A stretch of 64,000 nucleotides of DNA from Gloeocapsa sp. PCC 7428 (GCF_000317555.1 NC_019745.1:124001-188000), one strand, 5' to 3'. Numbered from the stretch's first letter, positions 28,107-38,211 are shown. The notes: generated from the letters alone by a model not told the origin. Numbers and translations: made by a program.

Positions 28107-29267
28107 GTGAATTCATCGCCAGCGAAATGCTTGCGCTTACCGAATCTCAATCTAAATAAAGTTGCTGCAAACACCGTGACTCTGATTGCTAACAAATCTA
28201 CTAACCGCGAAGTTTGGTCTGGACTAATCAAAACGTACCAGCAATACTTACCTGTCACTGAAAATACACCGATAGTCACTCTATTAGAGGGTAATACGCC
28301 GTTGATTCCGATTCCCTCAATTGCTCAAATCATCGGTAGACAAGTACAGGTATTCGCCAAGTACGACGGGTTAAACCCTACAGGTAGCTTCAAAGACCGA
28401 GGAATGACGATGGCGATTTCCAAGGCGAAAGAAGCAGGGGCGCGGGCAGTTATTTGTGCAAGTACGGGTAATACTTCCGCCGCCGCTGCCGCCTATGCAA
28501 AACGTGCGGAAATGAAAGCTTTTGTGCTGATTCCCGATGGATATGTTGCTTTAGGTAAATTGGCGCAAGCACTGCTTTATGGTGCTGAAGTGTTGTCGAT
28601 TAAAGGAAACTTTGACCAAGCATTGAAAATCGTCCGCGAGATGGCAAATAGCTATCCGATTACTTTGGTAAATTCAGTCAATCCTTATCGTTTAGAAGGA
28701 CAAAAAACCGCAGCGTTTGAAGTTGTTGATGCTTTAGGTGAAGCTCCAGACTGGCTATGCATCCCTGTAGGCAATGCCGGAAATATCACAGCATACTGGA
28801 TGGGATTTTGTCAATATCATCAATCCGGTAAATGCGATCGCTTACCGCGAATGATGGGCTTTCAAGCTGCTGGGGCTGCACCGTTAATTACCGGAAAAGC
28901 TGTAACGCACCCTGATACCGTCGCGACCGCAATTCGCATCGGCAATCCGGCAAACTGGGAAAAGGCGATCGCGGTACAATCCGCAAGCAATGGAGAATTT
29001 CACGCGGTTACTGATGAAGAAATCCTTGCAGCCTACCGTTTATTAGCATCCTCAGAAGGCATCTTCTGCGAACCTGCAAGCGCGGCTTCGGTTGCGGGTA
29101 TGTTAAAAGTCAAAGATCAAATTCCTACAGGTGCAACCGTCGTGTGCGTCCTCACCGGAAACGGACTCAAAGACCCCAACACAGCAATTGATAACAATCA
29201 AAACGCATTCAAACCAGGAATTGAACCGACACTCGAAGCTGTAGCCGAAGCAATGGGAGTTATCTAA
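28107..29267 (+). CDS. thrC: Threonine synthase, short form
   Basis: This PLP-dependent enzyme, about 386 residues at most, converts O-phosphohomoserine to threonine. Family marks are EGNTPLIP, the PLP-lysine motif [27 protein letters not shown] (the phosphate cup), and [13 protein letters not shown]. It lacks the zinc-finger-like N-terminus of the second copy at 62037-63335. The GTG at 28107 is the furthest start, and the first 30 residues are weakly conserved, so the real start may be later. It is a stand-alone gene 460 bases from the IS. Two copies in one window may split biosynthesis and another role. Confidence 0.93.
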   Translation: MNSSPAKCLRLPNLNLNKVAANTVTLIANKSTNREVWSGLIKTYQQYLPVTENTPIVTLLEGNTPLIPIPSIAQIIGRQVQVFAKYDGLNPTGSFKDRGMTMAISKAKEAGARAVICASTGNTSAAAAAYAKRAEMKAFVLIPDGYVALGKLAQALLYGAEVLSIKGNFDQALKIVREMANSYPITLVNSVNPYRLEGQKTAAFEVVDALGEAPDWLCIPVGNAGNITAYWMGFCQYHQSGKCDRLPRMMGFQAAGAAPLITGKAVTHPDTVATAIRIGNPANWEKAIAVQSASNGEFHAVTDEEILAAYRLLASSEGIFCEPASAASVAGMLKVKDQIPTGATVVCVLTGNGLKDPNTAIDNNQNAFKPGIEPTLEAVAEAMGVI

Positions 29268-29321
29268 AAATTACATGACGTGAACACAGATTTTTAGATG
29301 TAGCCGGATAGTGGAGAGTTT

Positions 29322-29759
29322 ATGCTGAAAACCACCAATTACGAAAAAGACTTTGTCGCTTGGTCTGATGAGCAGGCGATGCTATTGGAACAGGAGAGAT
29401 TCAGCGAACTAGACTTAATCAACTTGATCGAAGAGGTACGAGATTTGGGCAGCAACGATAAACACGCCTTAAGAAGTAACTTGAGAATCGTGTTACTCCA
29501 CCTGCTCAAATGGCAATTCCAGCCTAGTTATCGCTCTAATAGTTGGCTATCTTCGATTGTTGAACATCGACAGCGAGTTGAGGAGTTGATAGAGAAAAGT
29601 CCTAGCCTCAAACCCTATTTAGAAGCAGTATTAGACGAAGTTTATCTTAAAGCTGTTAGAGGAGCAGCAAAGCAGGCAGGTTTATCTACCAGTAGTTTTC
29701 CTGATGCGTGTCCTTACACGCTTGCAGAGGTTCTCGATCTTGATTTTCTTCCAGATTAG
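29322..29759 (+). CDS. DUF29 domain protein
   Basis: This 145-residue soluble protein matches DUF29, which is abundant in cyanobacteria. The pattern includes YEKDFVAWSDEQAMLL at the N-terminus, LDLINLIEEVRDLG, then HLLKWQFQPSYRSNSW and the closing YTLAEVLDLDFLP. The function is unknown. It lies 54 bases after thrC on the same strand and 90 bases before yihY. Some DUF29 genes sit near mobile elements, but this one shows no sign of transfer. Confidence 0.9.
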   Translation: MLKTTNYEKDFVAWSDEQAMLLEQERFSELDLINLIEEVRDLGSNDKHALRSNLRIVLLHLLKWQFQPSYRSNSWLSSIVEHRQRVEELIEKSPSLKPYLEAVLDEVYLKAVRGAAKQAGLSTSSFPDACPYTLAEVLDLDFLPD

Positions 29760-29827
29760 AGGCAAGAAACGCGTGAATTATTGTAACAATTTCTCCTTTA
29801 GCTTACCCTACTTTATAATTTCCCTAG

Positions 29828-29846
29828 CCTCTGACCTCTGACCTCT
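29828..29846 (+). repeat. CTCTGAC heptad repeat abutting the yihY start codon
   Basis: CCTCTGAC-CTCTGAC-CTCT repeats with a 7-base period and ends three bases before the ATG at 29850, occupying the place of a ribosome-binding site. No Shine-Dalgarno is present. A similar array abuts accA. Confidence 0.65.
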
Positions 29847-29849
29847 CGA

Positions 29850-30770
29850 ATGTTTAAAACCCGCTTTGTTCGGTTTTTTCGCCACATGACTTGGGCAACA
29901 TTAAGCGCGACCTTTGTACGTGTAGGCGAAAGAAGGCTGTTAGGTTTATCGTCCGAAATCGCTTATAACTCAATGTTATCGCTGTTTCCGGCAATTCTTG
30001 CTATTCTAACAGCAATTAGCTTATTTCAAGAGTCACTACAATCGACGTTTAGGCAACTAGCACTACGACTCAGTACAGTTGCACCGGATGAAGCCCTCTC
30101 TTTGATTCGGGATTTTGCTCAAGAAATTACTCAGAACCGAAATCGCGGGTTATTCTCAATCAGCTTTGTTGCAGCAATTTGGATTGCTTCTGGCGCATTA
30201 AATACGATAATGACAGCCCTCGACCAAATTCATCAAATTCCATCACAACAAACGCGTCCTTTTTGGAAAGCAAAGTTGATTTCAATTGGTCTGACTATAG
30301 GGTCAATTATACTATTAGTTGTCGCCTCGTTTCTAGTATTTCTTAGCGATCTCATTTTAGAATTTTTTGTTCGCGAAAGTGGTTTATATTTTTTATTGTT
30401 CATCTGGCAAATCCTGATTTGGCCTTTGGCTTTAGGCGTTATGTCTGCGGCTTTTGCTTTTATTTACCGCTATGGACCAAGTCGTTGGGATTCTGGTACG
30501 CCAATGATGCCTGGAGCGATTTTAGCGGCGATTTCTTGGGCAATCTTATCGGCTTTGTTTCGGATGTATGTGGCAAATTTTGGTAACTACAATCAAGCTT
30601 ATGGTGCAGTTGGCGCAGTCATTGTTTTAATGTTGTGGCTGTATATGAGTGCCGCAGTGCTGTTAGTCGGCGATCAGCTTAATGTTTGTGTAGGCGAAGC
30701 GATGCGATCGCACTCCAAAACTGTCATAGAAATTAGTAGTACGACAAACTCCAAGATAAATAACTCCTAA
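29850..30770 (+). CDS. YihY/BrkB family membrane protein
   Basis: The protein has 306 residues with about six membrane helices. The N-terminal LSSEIAYNSMLSLFPAILAIL, the mid GLFSISFVAAIWIASGALNTIM and the late YNQAYGAVGAVIVLMLWLYMSA are the conserved blocks of YihY/BrkB (once called RNase BN). The family is thought to be a transporter or exporter of unclear substrate. The length is normal. Its 5' leader consists of a heptad repeat and it lacks a visible ribosome site. DUF4112 follows on the same strand about 150 bases downstream. Confidence 0.9.
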   Translation: MFKTRFVRFFRHMTWATLSATFVRVGERRLLGLSSEIAYNSMLSLFPAILAILTAISLFQESLQSTFRQLALRLSTVAPDEALSLIRDFAQEITQNRNRGLFSISFVAAIWIASGALNTIMTALDQIHQIPSQQTRPFWKAKLISIGLTIGSIILLVVASFLVFLSDLILEFFVRESGLYFLLFIWQILIWPLALGVMSAAFAFIYRYGPSRWDSGTPMMPGAILAAISWAILSALFRMYVANFGNYNQAYGAVGAVIVLMLWLYMSAAVLLVGDQLNVCVGEAMRSHSKTVIEISSTTNSKINNS

Positions 30771-30920
30771 ACTTACTCATTCTCTAGATTTATTTCTTGA
30801 GATTTGTTTAGACAAAAAATTATCGCTTACACTACATACAAATATCGCTGTAGGTACACTACAAATGATATTGAAAAATGTTTTAATTTAATCATTAAGA
30901 TTAATGGTTGTGTTTCATCT

Positions 30921-31316
30921 ATGACCCAATCTGTTGCTCAGTTTGCCAATGTTGCGGCTCACCCTAAACTTACATCAGTACAACGCCTGCGTAGGTTTAG
31001 CCGTTTGCTTGATAATGCTATTGGCATTCCAGGGACAAAATTTCGTATTGGTATTGACCCTCTTATCGGCTTAATTCCTGGTGCTGGAGATATTGTTGGC
31101 ACCGCGCTTTCGGCGTATATTGTCATCGAAGCAGCAAGGTTAGGGATTCCTAAAGCTGTATTAGGACGGATGGTCAGGAATATCGTAATAGAGAGCGTGT
31201 TTGGCTCAATTCCAGTCATCGGCGATATGTTTGACTTTGCGTGGAAAGCTAATATGAAGAATGTCGATTTGCTAGAAGAGTATCTCAAGAATCCTCAAAA
31301 CGCTATGAACAAGTAA
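30921..31316 (+). CDS. DUF4112 small membrane protein
   Basis: The protein has about 131 residues. The LLDNAIGIPGTKFRIGIDPLIGLIPGAGDIVG signature and the later FGSIPVIGDMFDFAWKAN are typical of DUF4112, small proteins with one or two membrane segments and glycine/proline-rich turns. Function unknown. The open frame runs upstream to 30804, but that part has a non-family, tyrosine-rich sequence; the ATG at 30921 (MTQSVAQF) matches where family proteins begin. A hairpin terminator follows. Confidence 0.85.
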   Translation: MTQSVAQFANVAAHPKLTSVQRLRRFSRLLDNAIGIPGTKFRIGIDPLIGLIPGAGDIVGTALSAYIVIEAARLGIPKAVLGRMVRNIVIESVFGSIPVIGDMFDFAWKANMKNVDLLEEYLKNPQNAMNK

Positions 31317-31370
31317 GACGAATAAGACGAATTGCTGTTTTGACTCAGGTTAAAAATCTTGCAATAAAGG

Positions 31371-31405
31371 TAGGCTGGATAACTTTCAGCCTATTATTTA
31401 TTAGA
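31371..31405 (+). terminator. Hairpin terminator after the DUF4112 gene
   Basis: TAGGCTG (31371-31377) pairs with CAGCCTA (31387-31393) around a nine-base loop, followed by the AT-rich TTATTTATTAG. It is 55 bases past the stop. The T-run is weak, so efficiency is uncertain. Confidence 0.6.
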
Positions 31406-31450
31406 TAGGTGGTTAAATGAATTCAGCAGTATTGTTACAAATTAAAGCGA

Positions 31451-32389
31451 ATGCAAGACTGGTGGAGAGAGACTTTTCCTCAAGGACGGCAAAATTTAAC
31501 AATAATCGATGCTAATGGTCATCCAGTTTCGATTGCTTACGGAGAAAAAGGCACTGGTAAACCGTTAGTTTTGGTTCATGGGATTGGTAGCTGGTGCTAT
31601 AGTTGGCGTCATTGTATTGAACCACTAGCAAAACATTTTCGAGTGATTTGCTTCGATGCTAAAGGTTATGGTTTCTCAGAAAAACCAGCACATCCAGAAA
31701 AACCAGGACATCAAATGCTAGAGTTAGAGCGGATTATTCGTGCTTTATGTAGTGAGCCTGCAATAGTTGTCGCGATATCTTTAGGTGCATTGGTAAGTCT
31801 TGCTGTTGTCCAAGAACATCCAGAGTTATTCGCAAGCTTAGTTTTGATTAATGTCCCAATTTTTCCTGAACGCTTACCGAATCGCTGGATGCGATCGCTT
31901 TCTGATCTACCGATAGAATTATTAAAGATTGTTGATTCGCTGCGGTTAACATTCCTTTTCTCGACGCTTGTCCGCGCGATCGTGCGAGTCGAACGCCGTG
32001 AAGTTTTGGTAGATTGGTCAGCAGTCACCCCCGAAGAAGTTTATTGGATTACGTATCCCTACATCTATATTCCTGGAACGCTGGCAAAAGTAACCGAAGA
32101 ATTACAAATCGCTGCGCAGGAAATTAAGCGCTTACAACAAAAGCAACCAAATTTAATTAGTCAAATTCAATCGCGTTTGGGTGAAATTACTTGCCCAACA
32201 CTCATCGTCTGGGGCGATCAAGATCGCTGGTTTCCCGCCACCGATGCTGAAAAACTGCGATCGCACATTCCTCATGCACAAGTAGAAATTATACAAGACT
32301 GCGGTCACGACGCCCCTGCAAACTGTCCCCAAGAACTCAATGCTGCAATCTTAGAGTTTCTTCAGGATACAGGTTTTACAAATACTTAA
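31451..32389 (+). CDS. Alpha/beta hydrolase
   Basis: The protein has 312 residues with an alpha/beta-hydrolase fold. The oxyanion motif is VHGIGSW. The nucleophile elbow is AISLGA (Ser; the first Gly of GxSxG is Ala). The acid is in VWGDQDRWFP and the catalytic His in DCGHDAPANCP. The YGFSEKP and PILP-like cap region is typical of esterase/haloperoxidase-like members. Substrate cannot be told. There is no signal peptide. The gene lies between a terminator and the convergent restriction endonuclease gene. Confidence 0.85.
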   Translation: MQDWWRETFPQGRQNLTIIDANGHPVSIAYGEKGTGKPLVLVHGIGSWCYSWRHCIEPLAKHFRVICFDAKGYGFSEKPAHPEKPGHQMLELERIIRALCSEPAIVVAISLGALVSLAVVQEHPELFASLVLINVPIFPERLPNRWMRSLSDLPIELLKIVDSLRLTFLFSTLVRAIVRVERREVLVDWSAVTPEEVYWITYPYIYIPGTLAKVTEELQIAAQEIKRLQQKQPNLISQIQSRLGEITCPTLIVWGDQDRWFPATDAEKLRSHIPHAQVEIIQDCGHDAPANCPQELNAAILEFLQDTGFTNT

Positions 32390-32465
32390 TTGGAGTAAAC
32401 TGCGACTACCTTCTAAAATCGTGCCAATTTCCTAACTTAGCACCGAAAACGCTACTGTTAGCGTG

Positions 32466-33488
32466 CTAACAGGTTTCTATTAATTGTTGTACCTGAGTAA
32501 CTAATTCTGTAATCGGAAAAAGATATTTCCCTATATTCGGGTGAGAACACAAGTTTCTCAAGACACGAGAATTATCTGGAATAAAAAAGATATGCCTGTA
32601 TGACACAAGTTCAGATATCTTTTGTTCACTTAAATCAGAATCATCACTAATTACCCACAATATTTTACTAATTTTGTGTTGAACGTAGATTTTATCATCA
32701 GTTGTGTATGTCTGCTTCCATCTTTCTCTTAAAGTTCTTTTCAAAGTTACTCCTATATACCACCCATTTTTAGTTTCAACCCAGTTGTCTATTTCCAGAC
32801 CAGCAGTAAAATGCTTAGGTTTACCTCCTGTTTGAATACCAAAATAATTGAAAATAAATTCAATACTACTTTCTAAGTCTTTACCAGCCCTAGTTTTTCT
32901 TTTTTGAGCGACTCTCCTTTCGTATTCTTGACATAATGCTGTTAAAACAACATCTTCATCACTTTTAGATATATTTTCCTCAAAATTACTTAAGCTTGTT
33001 GCTAAATTCTCTTTAACATTTCTATACAATTCAACTATCAAATCTCTTTCTTTATTGATAGCGAGCATTCCTGTGAAGTCATCCCAATCACGAATTAAAT
33101 TTACTAAACCTTGCTCTTTTTTAGTATCAAGTATAGCTGTGGCGTACCTTTTAACAAAAGCATAAGTTTCATCAGTTGGAACTTTTCCTACAGCTTCATT
33201 AGTAGGCAACATCACTTCTTTGATTGATATTGCAAAAATCAAATAGTCTTTAGGAGTTATTAAAAGCCGTTCCAGGTCTACTAATAGTTTCTCGTACTCT
33301 AACTTAACGCTAGTACCATCTTTCAGTTGAAAGAATAATGACTGTTCAAAAACAGAACGAAGAATTTTTAGTTGATTTGTTTCTGATTCTCCTCGAAGAC
33401 TAATGAGTTTATATGTAGTAGTTAAATCATTATAAATAGACTCGATACGTCTAGTATCTTTTCCTAACTGTTTAGCTCCACTTCTAAT
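32466..33488 (-). CDS. Probable type II restriction endonuclease without a normal start codon
   Basis: Residues with clear nuclease features are AGKDLESSIEFIFNYFGI, then EIDNWVET and VTLKRTLRERWKQ; the last is shared by many PD-(D/E)XK type II enzymes, with Lys in VTLK as the expected catalytic lysine. The furthest standard start is TTG at 33242, but the same frame stays open, with protein-like sequence (S-G-A-K-Q-L-G-K-D and on), for 86 codons up to the methylase stop at 33501-33503. No ATG, GTG or TTG lies in that part. The start is set at an ATT (33488) only tentatively. The methylase is in the same frame. It is the cognate partner by position. Confidence 0.7.
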   Translation of the reverse strand: MRSGAKQLGKDTRRIESIYNDLTTTYKLISLRGESETNQLKILRSVFEQSLFFQLKDGTSVKLEYEKLLVDLERLLITPKDYLIFAISIKEVMLPTNEAVGKVPTDETYAFVKRYATAILDTKKEQGLVNLIRDWDDFTGMLAINKERDLIVELYRNVKENLATSLSNFEENISKSDEDVVLTALCQEYERRVAQKRKTRAGKDLESSIEFIFNYFGIQTGGKPKHFTAGLEIDNWVETKNGWYIGVTLKRTLRERWKQTYTTDDKIYVQHKISKILWVISDDSDLSEQKISELVSYRHIFFIPDNSRVLRNLCSHPNIGKYLFPITELVTQVQQLIETC

Positions 33489-33500
33489 TAAATACCGTAA

Positions 33501-34580
33501 TTACCAGTAACATTTTTCCCAAACTGTTAGATTAGCTGCTGTTTTGAATCCTGCTTTTTGTAATTCTTCTGGTTGATATGTCATAGTATCCAGTTTTTCC
33601 AAAATTGCTTGAGCAATTCTAATAACCACAGGTACAGCAACAGAGTTGCCAAACTGCCTATAAGCCGCAGCAGCACTATTCGGTAGGAGATATTCTTCAG
33701 GAAAACCTTGTAATCTGGCACATTCCCTGGGTGTCAGCATTCTAGGGTTTTTACCCTGTTGAGGAATTAGGCATTCTTTCCCATCTTTGTAATATCTTGA
33801 AACCAGAGTGTTAGATGGTTTGTCTAAGTTTGCTAATTTCACCGTAAATCCAGCACCTCTGGCTTCATTCCTTTGCGATCTTTTCTGATGTCCTTCCCAA
33901 AGTTTATCTGAAATTGTAAATTTATTGCACACGTTTTCTTCTAAAATTAACTTTAAAGGTAGTGGTTCTCCTTGAAAATTGGGGAACTCAAAGTGTACCT
34001 TATCTCGAAAACAAACTATATAAAAATGCTCTCTTCTTTGAGGAACCAGTGAACTGGAATCTATAATTTTATAATTAAAAGAGTAACCCAAATCCTTCTC
34101 AATTGTTTCCTTAATAATATGAAAAGTTTTGCCTTGATCGTGAGTAAGAAAGTTTTTTACGTTTTCTAGTAATAAGGCTTTAGTTCTTTTTACTCTAGCA
34201 ATTCTAACGATGTCAAAAAACAAATTTCCTTGTTCAATATCTTCAAATCCATGATTTTGACCTAGATAGTTTCTAGCCGACACTCCAGCCCTACTAAAAG
34301 GTTGGCATGGAAAACCAGCAGTTAATAAATCATGGTTTGGAATGAGGCGATCTAGTTCCTCATCTGATATGTCTAAGTTCGTAAGCTTTCTAATATCTCC
34401 ATAAGGTAACTCTCCGAAGTTTGTCTGGTATGTTGCTCTTGCTGCTGCATCAATATCAGACGAAAATACACATTTTCCACCAAGAGATTGTAATGCTAAT
34501 CTAAAACCTCCAATACCGCAGAATAGATCTATAAATTTAAATTTGGGTTTTACTGGTGGCGGAAATGGAACAATACTCAT
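33501..34580 (-). CDS. DNA (cytosine-5) methyltransferase
   Basis: This 359-residue C5-methyltransferase transfers a methyl group from SAM to cytosine and protects host DNA from the neighbouring nuclease. Motif I is FIDLFCGIGGF, motif IV the catalytic Cys in GFPCQPFS, motif VI LLLENVKNF, motif VIII PQRREHFYIV, and motif X QFGNSVAVPV. The variable region (NEARGAGF, then SNTLVSRYYKDG) resembles Dcm/EcoRII-type enzymes, so a target like CCWGG is possible but not shown. The stop TAA is followed, in the same frame, by the nuclease coding sequence. Confidence 0.95.
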   Translation of the reverse strand: MSIVPFPPPVKPKFKFIDLFCGIGGFRLALQSLGGKCVFSSDIDAAARATYQTNFGELPYGDIRKLTNLDISDEELDRLIPNHDLLTAGFPCQPFSRAGVSARNYLGQNHGFEDIEQGNLFFDIVRIARVKRTKALLLENVKNFLTHDQGKTFHIIKETIEKDLGYSFNYKIIDSSSLVPQRREHFYIVCFRDKVHFEFPNFQGEPLPLKLILEENVCNKFTISDKLWEGHQKRSQRNEARGAGFTVKLANLDKPSNTLVSRYYKDGKECLIPQQGKNPRMLTPRECARLQGFPEEYLLPNSAAAAYRQFGNSVAVPVVIRIAQAILEKLDTMTYQPEELQKAGFKTAANLTVWEKCYW

Positions 34581-34653
34581 CTGAGCAAATGGCTGCTTCT
34601 ACTCGAAATAAAAATAGTCAGGCTAGTTAATATAACACATAATCTATCTTAAA

Positions 34654-36906
34654 CTACACCTGAGCAACTTTAATAGCACTCCCTGATAAATTTCGATTAA
34701 ACAAAACTCGCGGACGCAGTAAAATTTTAAATATCAGGAGCAAAGAAGCTAATTCTCCTGGTGTATTTTGAACTTTCCATTGCCCAGGGCGACAAAATAG
34801 CATTTCTACTAACTGACGTTGTTGAGTTAGATCAAGTGTCTCAAAAGATATCCGTAGTGTAGGAAATTCATTATCAAATCTACTTTGGATAATTTCTCCT
34901 GTTAAAGTTAACTTTTCCTCCATTATTTCTAAGGTTACTGGTATAACTGTATGCGGAAAAGAACTTATTGATCGAGTTAACATTACTTCTGCCCCCACTT
35001 CTGAAAGCATTGTCGTCATACCCCAAAACGTTTTATCAGCAATTTTGAGTTGCACAATTCGTCTGAGGTAAAACCACGCAAATAAATCATTGGGAACATC
35101 AATTAAAATTAGTAAGGCGATCGCGATCGCAATTAAGTTATAAGCACTCCAGATCCAACCTAAGTTAATCCCTTCAAGATGTTGAGACATTTCTGAAGTT
35201 ACCCATGCACCTTTGACAATACACATTCCTAGATTACGCCAGAGACTAATCGCTGTAGCGATGAATAAAATAATGAGAGGTGAAGCAAGTTTCCAGTTGA
35301 AAGTATAGCGATCGCTTGTAGTTCCCTTGGGCGTCACTTTAAAGCCTCTAGAAAAAGGACGCAGCATAACTTGAATTGTATTCAATGCTAAGGGAAAACA
35401 TAGGACTAGCGAGTAAACATCTGATAATAAAGCTGAGCGCGATCGCCCGTTTAACCAAGCAAATACTGTTAATTGAACTAAATAATAAGGCAAAAAGAAA
35501 TACAAAAGTTCTGGTATTGTTGCTCGAATAGGAATAATATTCAAGAACGAATAAGCTAATGGCATTATGAGAAAGCCAACCCGAGAGATACTCGTAAACC
35601 AGTGTAGCAAGCCTTCTAAATGAGCTAATCTCTGCAATAGAGTTAACCCTGGAATCGTTAATGGATTGGCACTAATAAAAAAACCTTGTAATGTACCTTG
35701 TGCCCACCTTAATCGTTGTGTAGCATGAGCAGCAATATTTTCCGCAGCTAAACCTGCGCTCAACTTTTCATTTAAATAGACAAGTCGATAGCCTTGAGCA
35801 GATAAGCGGATTCCTGTAAAGTAGTCTTCACTGAGTGAATCTGTAACAAAGCCCCCAGCCATTTCTAACGCACTACGACGCACCACAAACGAAGTACCAG
35901 AACAGACAACACTACCTGCTGCATCCCGAATCGGCTGAATTTGTCGATAAAATACCTCTTCTTCAGATGTAAGAATGTTTTCTAACCCTAAATTACGAGT
36001 AATTGGATCGAAATTATAAAAGCTTTGTGGTGTCTGTACTAAGGCAACAGAATTATCTTGAAAAAAACCTACAGTGCGTGTTAAAAAGTTTTTTGTTGGT
36101 ACAAAATCCGCATCAAAGACAACAATTAATTCGCCCTGAGTTTGCCTGATTGTATGATTTAAGTTTCCTGCTTTGGCATACTTATTATTAGGTCTAGTAA
36201 TATATTCGCAGCCTAATTTTTGAGCTAGTTTTTTGATTTCTGGACGTTTAGTATCATCAAGCAAATAAATTGTTTTGAATGCGTAATCTAAGGCTTGGCA
36301 TCCAATAATTGTGCGCTTAAGAATAAACTCAGGTTCATTATAAGTCGGAATGAGAATATCAACTGTAGGAGTAAAACTACCATCAATAACAGATAAGGAG
36401 CATTGATCGGCTTCCCTGTGGCGATCGCTCACATTTAGCATTAAAAATAACTGAATCGTACCACTGAGTAATATCAGTCCCTCTAGAAAAAACAACCCTA
36501 AGCTAAATACACCATTTAACGGATCGGCAACATTTAAAGTAGAAAGCGATCGCCATAAAATATAGCGAATCGTCAAAATTAGCAAAATTCCCACAACTAA
36601 CCGTCTTGCCCAAACACGCGGTTGAGGAGATATTTTTGTGACTATGACAACTGTTAAAAACAGTACTACTGTAGGGGCTAACAAATACTCACCCATAACC
36701 ATAGGTACTGCAAGCCACATTGGAGGATTTTCTTGCAGCACTTGAATTTGTGCAAAAATTTCTGAAACTCTATCTTCACCTGTAAACCAGGCTGTAACAA
36801 TAATTGCGCATAAAGTGAAAATTCCTACAAGTACCAAAGTTGCTACTCGCAATCGCCGCACGCCTCGGCGTCTATCGACACCTTGGCTATCAACCTGAGA
36901 AATCAT
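34654..36906 (-). CDS. Cellulose-synthase-like family 2 glycosyltransferase
   Basis: The protein has about 750 residues and around eight membrane helices. The cytosolic GT2 core carries DILIPTYNE, the DxD motif in VVFDADFVP, the SEDY block (TED-like) and QRLRW (QxxRW), as in processive beta-glycan synthases such as BcsA. The last 150 residues (RRIVQLKIADKT, then LTGEIIQSRF) look like a PilZ-type c-di-GMP-binding domain but without a clear RxxxR motif. It should polymerise a beta-linked glucan at the membrane. The ATG at 36906 is preferred over a TTG at 36960. No partner subunit genes are adjacent. Confidence 0.88.
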   Translation of the reverse strand: MISQVDSQGVDRRRGVRRLRVATLVLVGIFTLCAIIVTAWFTGEDRVSEIFAQIQVLQENPPMWLAVPMVMGEYLLAPTVVLFLTVVIVTKISPQPRVWARRLVVGILLILTIRYILWRSLSTLNVADPLNGVFSLGLFFLEGLILLSGTIQLFLMLNVSDRHREADQCSLSVIDGSFTPTVDILIPTYNEPEFILKRTIIGCQALDYAFKTIYLLDDTKRPEIKKLAQKLGCEYITRPNNKYAKAGNLNHTIRQTQGELIVVFDADFVPTKNFLTRTVGFFQDNSVALVQTPQSFYNFDPITRNLGLENILTSEEEVFYRQIQPIRDAAGSVVCSGTSFVVRRSALEMAGGFVTDSLSEDYFTGIRLSAQGYRLVYLNEKLSAGLAAENIAAHATQRLRWAQGTLQGFFISANPLTIPGLTLLQRLAHLEGLLHWFTSISRVGFLIMPLAYSFLNIIPIRATIPELLYFFLPYYLVQLTVFAWLNGRSRSALLSDVYSLVLCFPLALNTIQVMLRPFSRGFKVTPKGTTSDRYTFNWKLASPLIILFIATAISLWRNLGMCIVKGAWVTSEMSQHLEGINLGWIWSAYNLIAIAIALLILIDVPNDLFAWFYLRRIVQLKIADKTFWGMTTMLSEVGAEVMLTRSISSFPHTVIPVTLEIMEEKLTLTGEIIQSRFDNEFPTLRISFETLDLTQQRQLVEMLFCRPGQWKVQNTPGELASLLLIFKILLRPRVLFNRNLSGSAIKVAQV

Positions 36907-37041
36907 GATTTTTCTAGTTTGTACTGCTACTAGGAAAATACCAAGTTCTTCCCCCAGCAAAATGATTTCTCTTTAAGAAGTAAATGAGATTTTTCTGAGA
37001 AAGTAAATGAATGCTAACTAATGATGATTCAGCTACTATGA

Positions 37042-38211
37042 CTATCTTTTTGTTTTTTTAGCAGATAAATAAACTCCAACTAGAGTTACTACGGCGATCG
37101 CAGCTAAGATAACTATGACAATACCAAAAGCGACTTTGAGATCAATTTGATCGGCAATGCTACCTAGAATGAATGGTGAAATCAAGATTGCCATCCCCAC
37201 TCCAATCGATAGACGTGCAACTGCTAGATCAGACTGCAAGTTAGCAGCACCAACTGCAAGCGAGAGAATAAGAGGATAAAAGTTAGCAACACCAAGCCCA
37301 GCAATAAGTAAACCGAGAATGTTGATTGGGGCAAAATGAGCCAACCAAAACATTGGAAAACCGAAAAAAGTTACTGCGATCGCACCCAATAGTAAAATCT
37401 CATCCCGCACAAGCCAACTAAGGCGGCTAAACATTACACGTCCAACAAAACCTGATAACACAAAAATACTCATCGTGCTAGCTGCATGACTCCTTGTTAA
37501 GCCAACAGCAGTTTCTAGAAAATCTGCACCCCAAAAGAAAATGCAGTACTCAACTGATACGCCTAGGAAAATGACTACCCAGTAGATCCAAAATGTTCTT
37601 GGTAATTTTTGATGTAGTGCACTTCCTTCAACTTGAGGTGTTGCAACAACGGGAATAGATTGTCGAAACTTTATGCTAATCAGAATTAATGCGATCGCCG
37701 CCGAATACAAAGCACTGCGCCAGCCCCATCCTATTTGCTGAAAACCACCGATCAACAAGGGAACAAGACTCGCACCAATACTAGCAGCAATATTTGCCTC
37801 AGTCAGCGCTAGTGTACGCTGTGCCTGATACTGATCAGAAAGTGCTGCCTGAATTGTCATCTGAAGAATAGAACCAAGTAGCCCTAAAAGTAATGTACTG
37901 GCAATAGTAAAACTTGCTTGACGTGAGAGTGCTAAAGTTAAAGCACCTAGCGACATCCCAACAGCACCAGTCCAGAAATTAACACTACGTCCCCATATCT
38001 GAGTCGTGCGATCGCTCACCAATCCAGCTAAAATCATCCCCAACGCAAACGCACTGAAATGCAGTCCGCCTACGATGTAGCTCATTCCCAATTCAGCCCG
38101 TAGAAATGGCATGAGTGGACCTAAAGCAGCTTGTAAATATGCAAAGTAAGCTGTCATTAAGTACGCTAACCAGGTAAAGCGATTCCGTACAAACAAAGCT
38201 TTTGCTGGCAT
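37042..38211 (-). CDS. MFS transporter
   Basis: The protein has 389 residues and about twelve membrane helices, with a loop 2-3 motif of the MFS type (LVSDRTTQIWGR). It resembles the cyanate/drug exporter group (LMPFLRAELGMSY). Substrate is unknown. It is divergent from a tetR gene with only about 75 bases between, and a 16-bp dyad like one before trxA lies in that gap, so it is probably repressed by that regulator and induced with the thioredoxin. It starts at ATG; no ribosome site is obvious. Confidence 0.88.
   Translation of the reverse strand: MPAKALFVRNRFTWLAYLMTAYFAYLQAALGPLMPFLRAELGMSYIVGGLHFSAFALGMILAGLVSDRTTQIWGRSVNFWTGAVGMSLGALTLALSRQASFTIASTLLLGLLGSILQMTIQAALSDQYQAQRTLALTEANIAASIGASLVPLLIGGFQQIGWGWRSALYSAAIALILISIKFRQSIPVVATPQVEGSALHQKLPRTFWIYWVVIFLGVSVEYCIFFWGADFLETAVGLTRSHAASTMSIFVLSGFVGRVMFSRLSWLVRDEILLLGAIAVTFFGFPMFWLAHFAPINILGLLIAGLGVANFYPLILSLAVGAANLQSDLAVARLSIGVGMAILISPFILGSIADQIDLKVAFGIVIVILAAIAVVTLVGVYLSAKKTKR

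Noticed and set aside
30804-30920. Longer N-terminus for the DUF4112 protein
   Set aside because: Residues before the ATG at 30921 do not look like the family and include no ribosome site.
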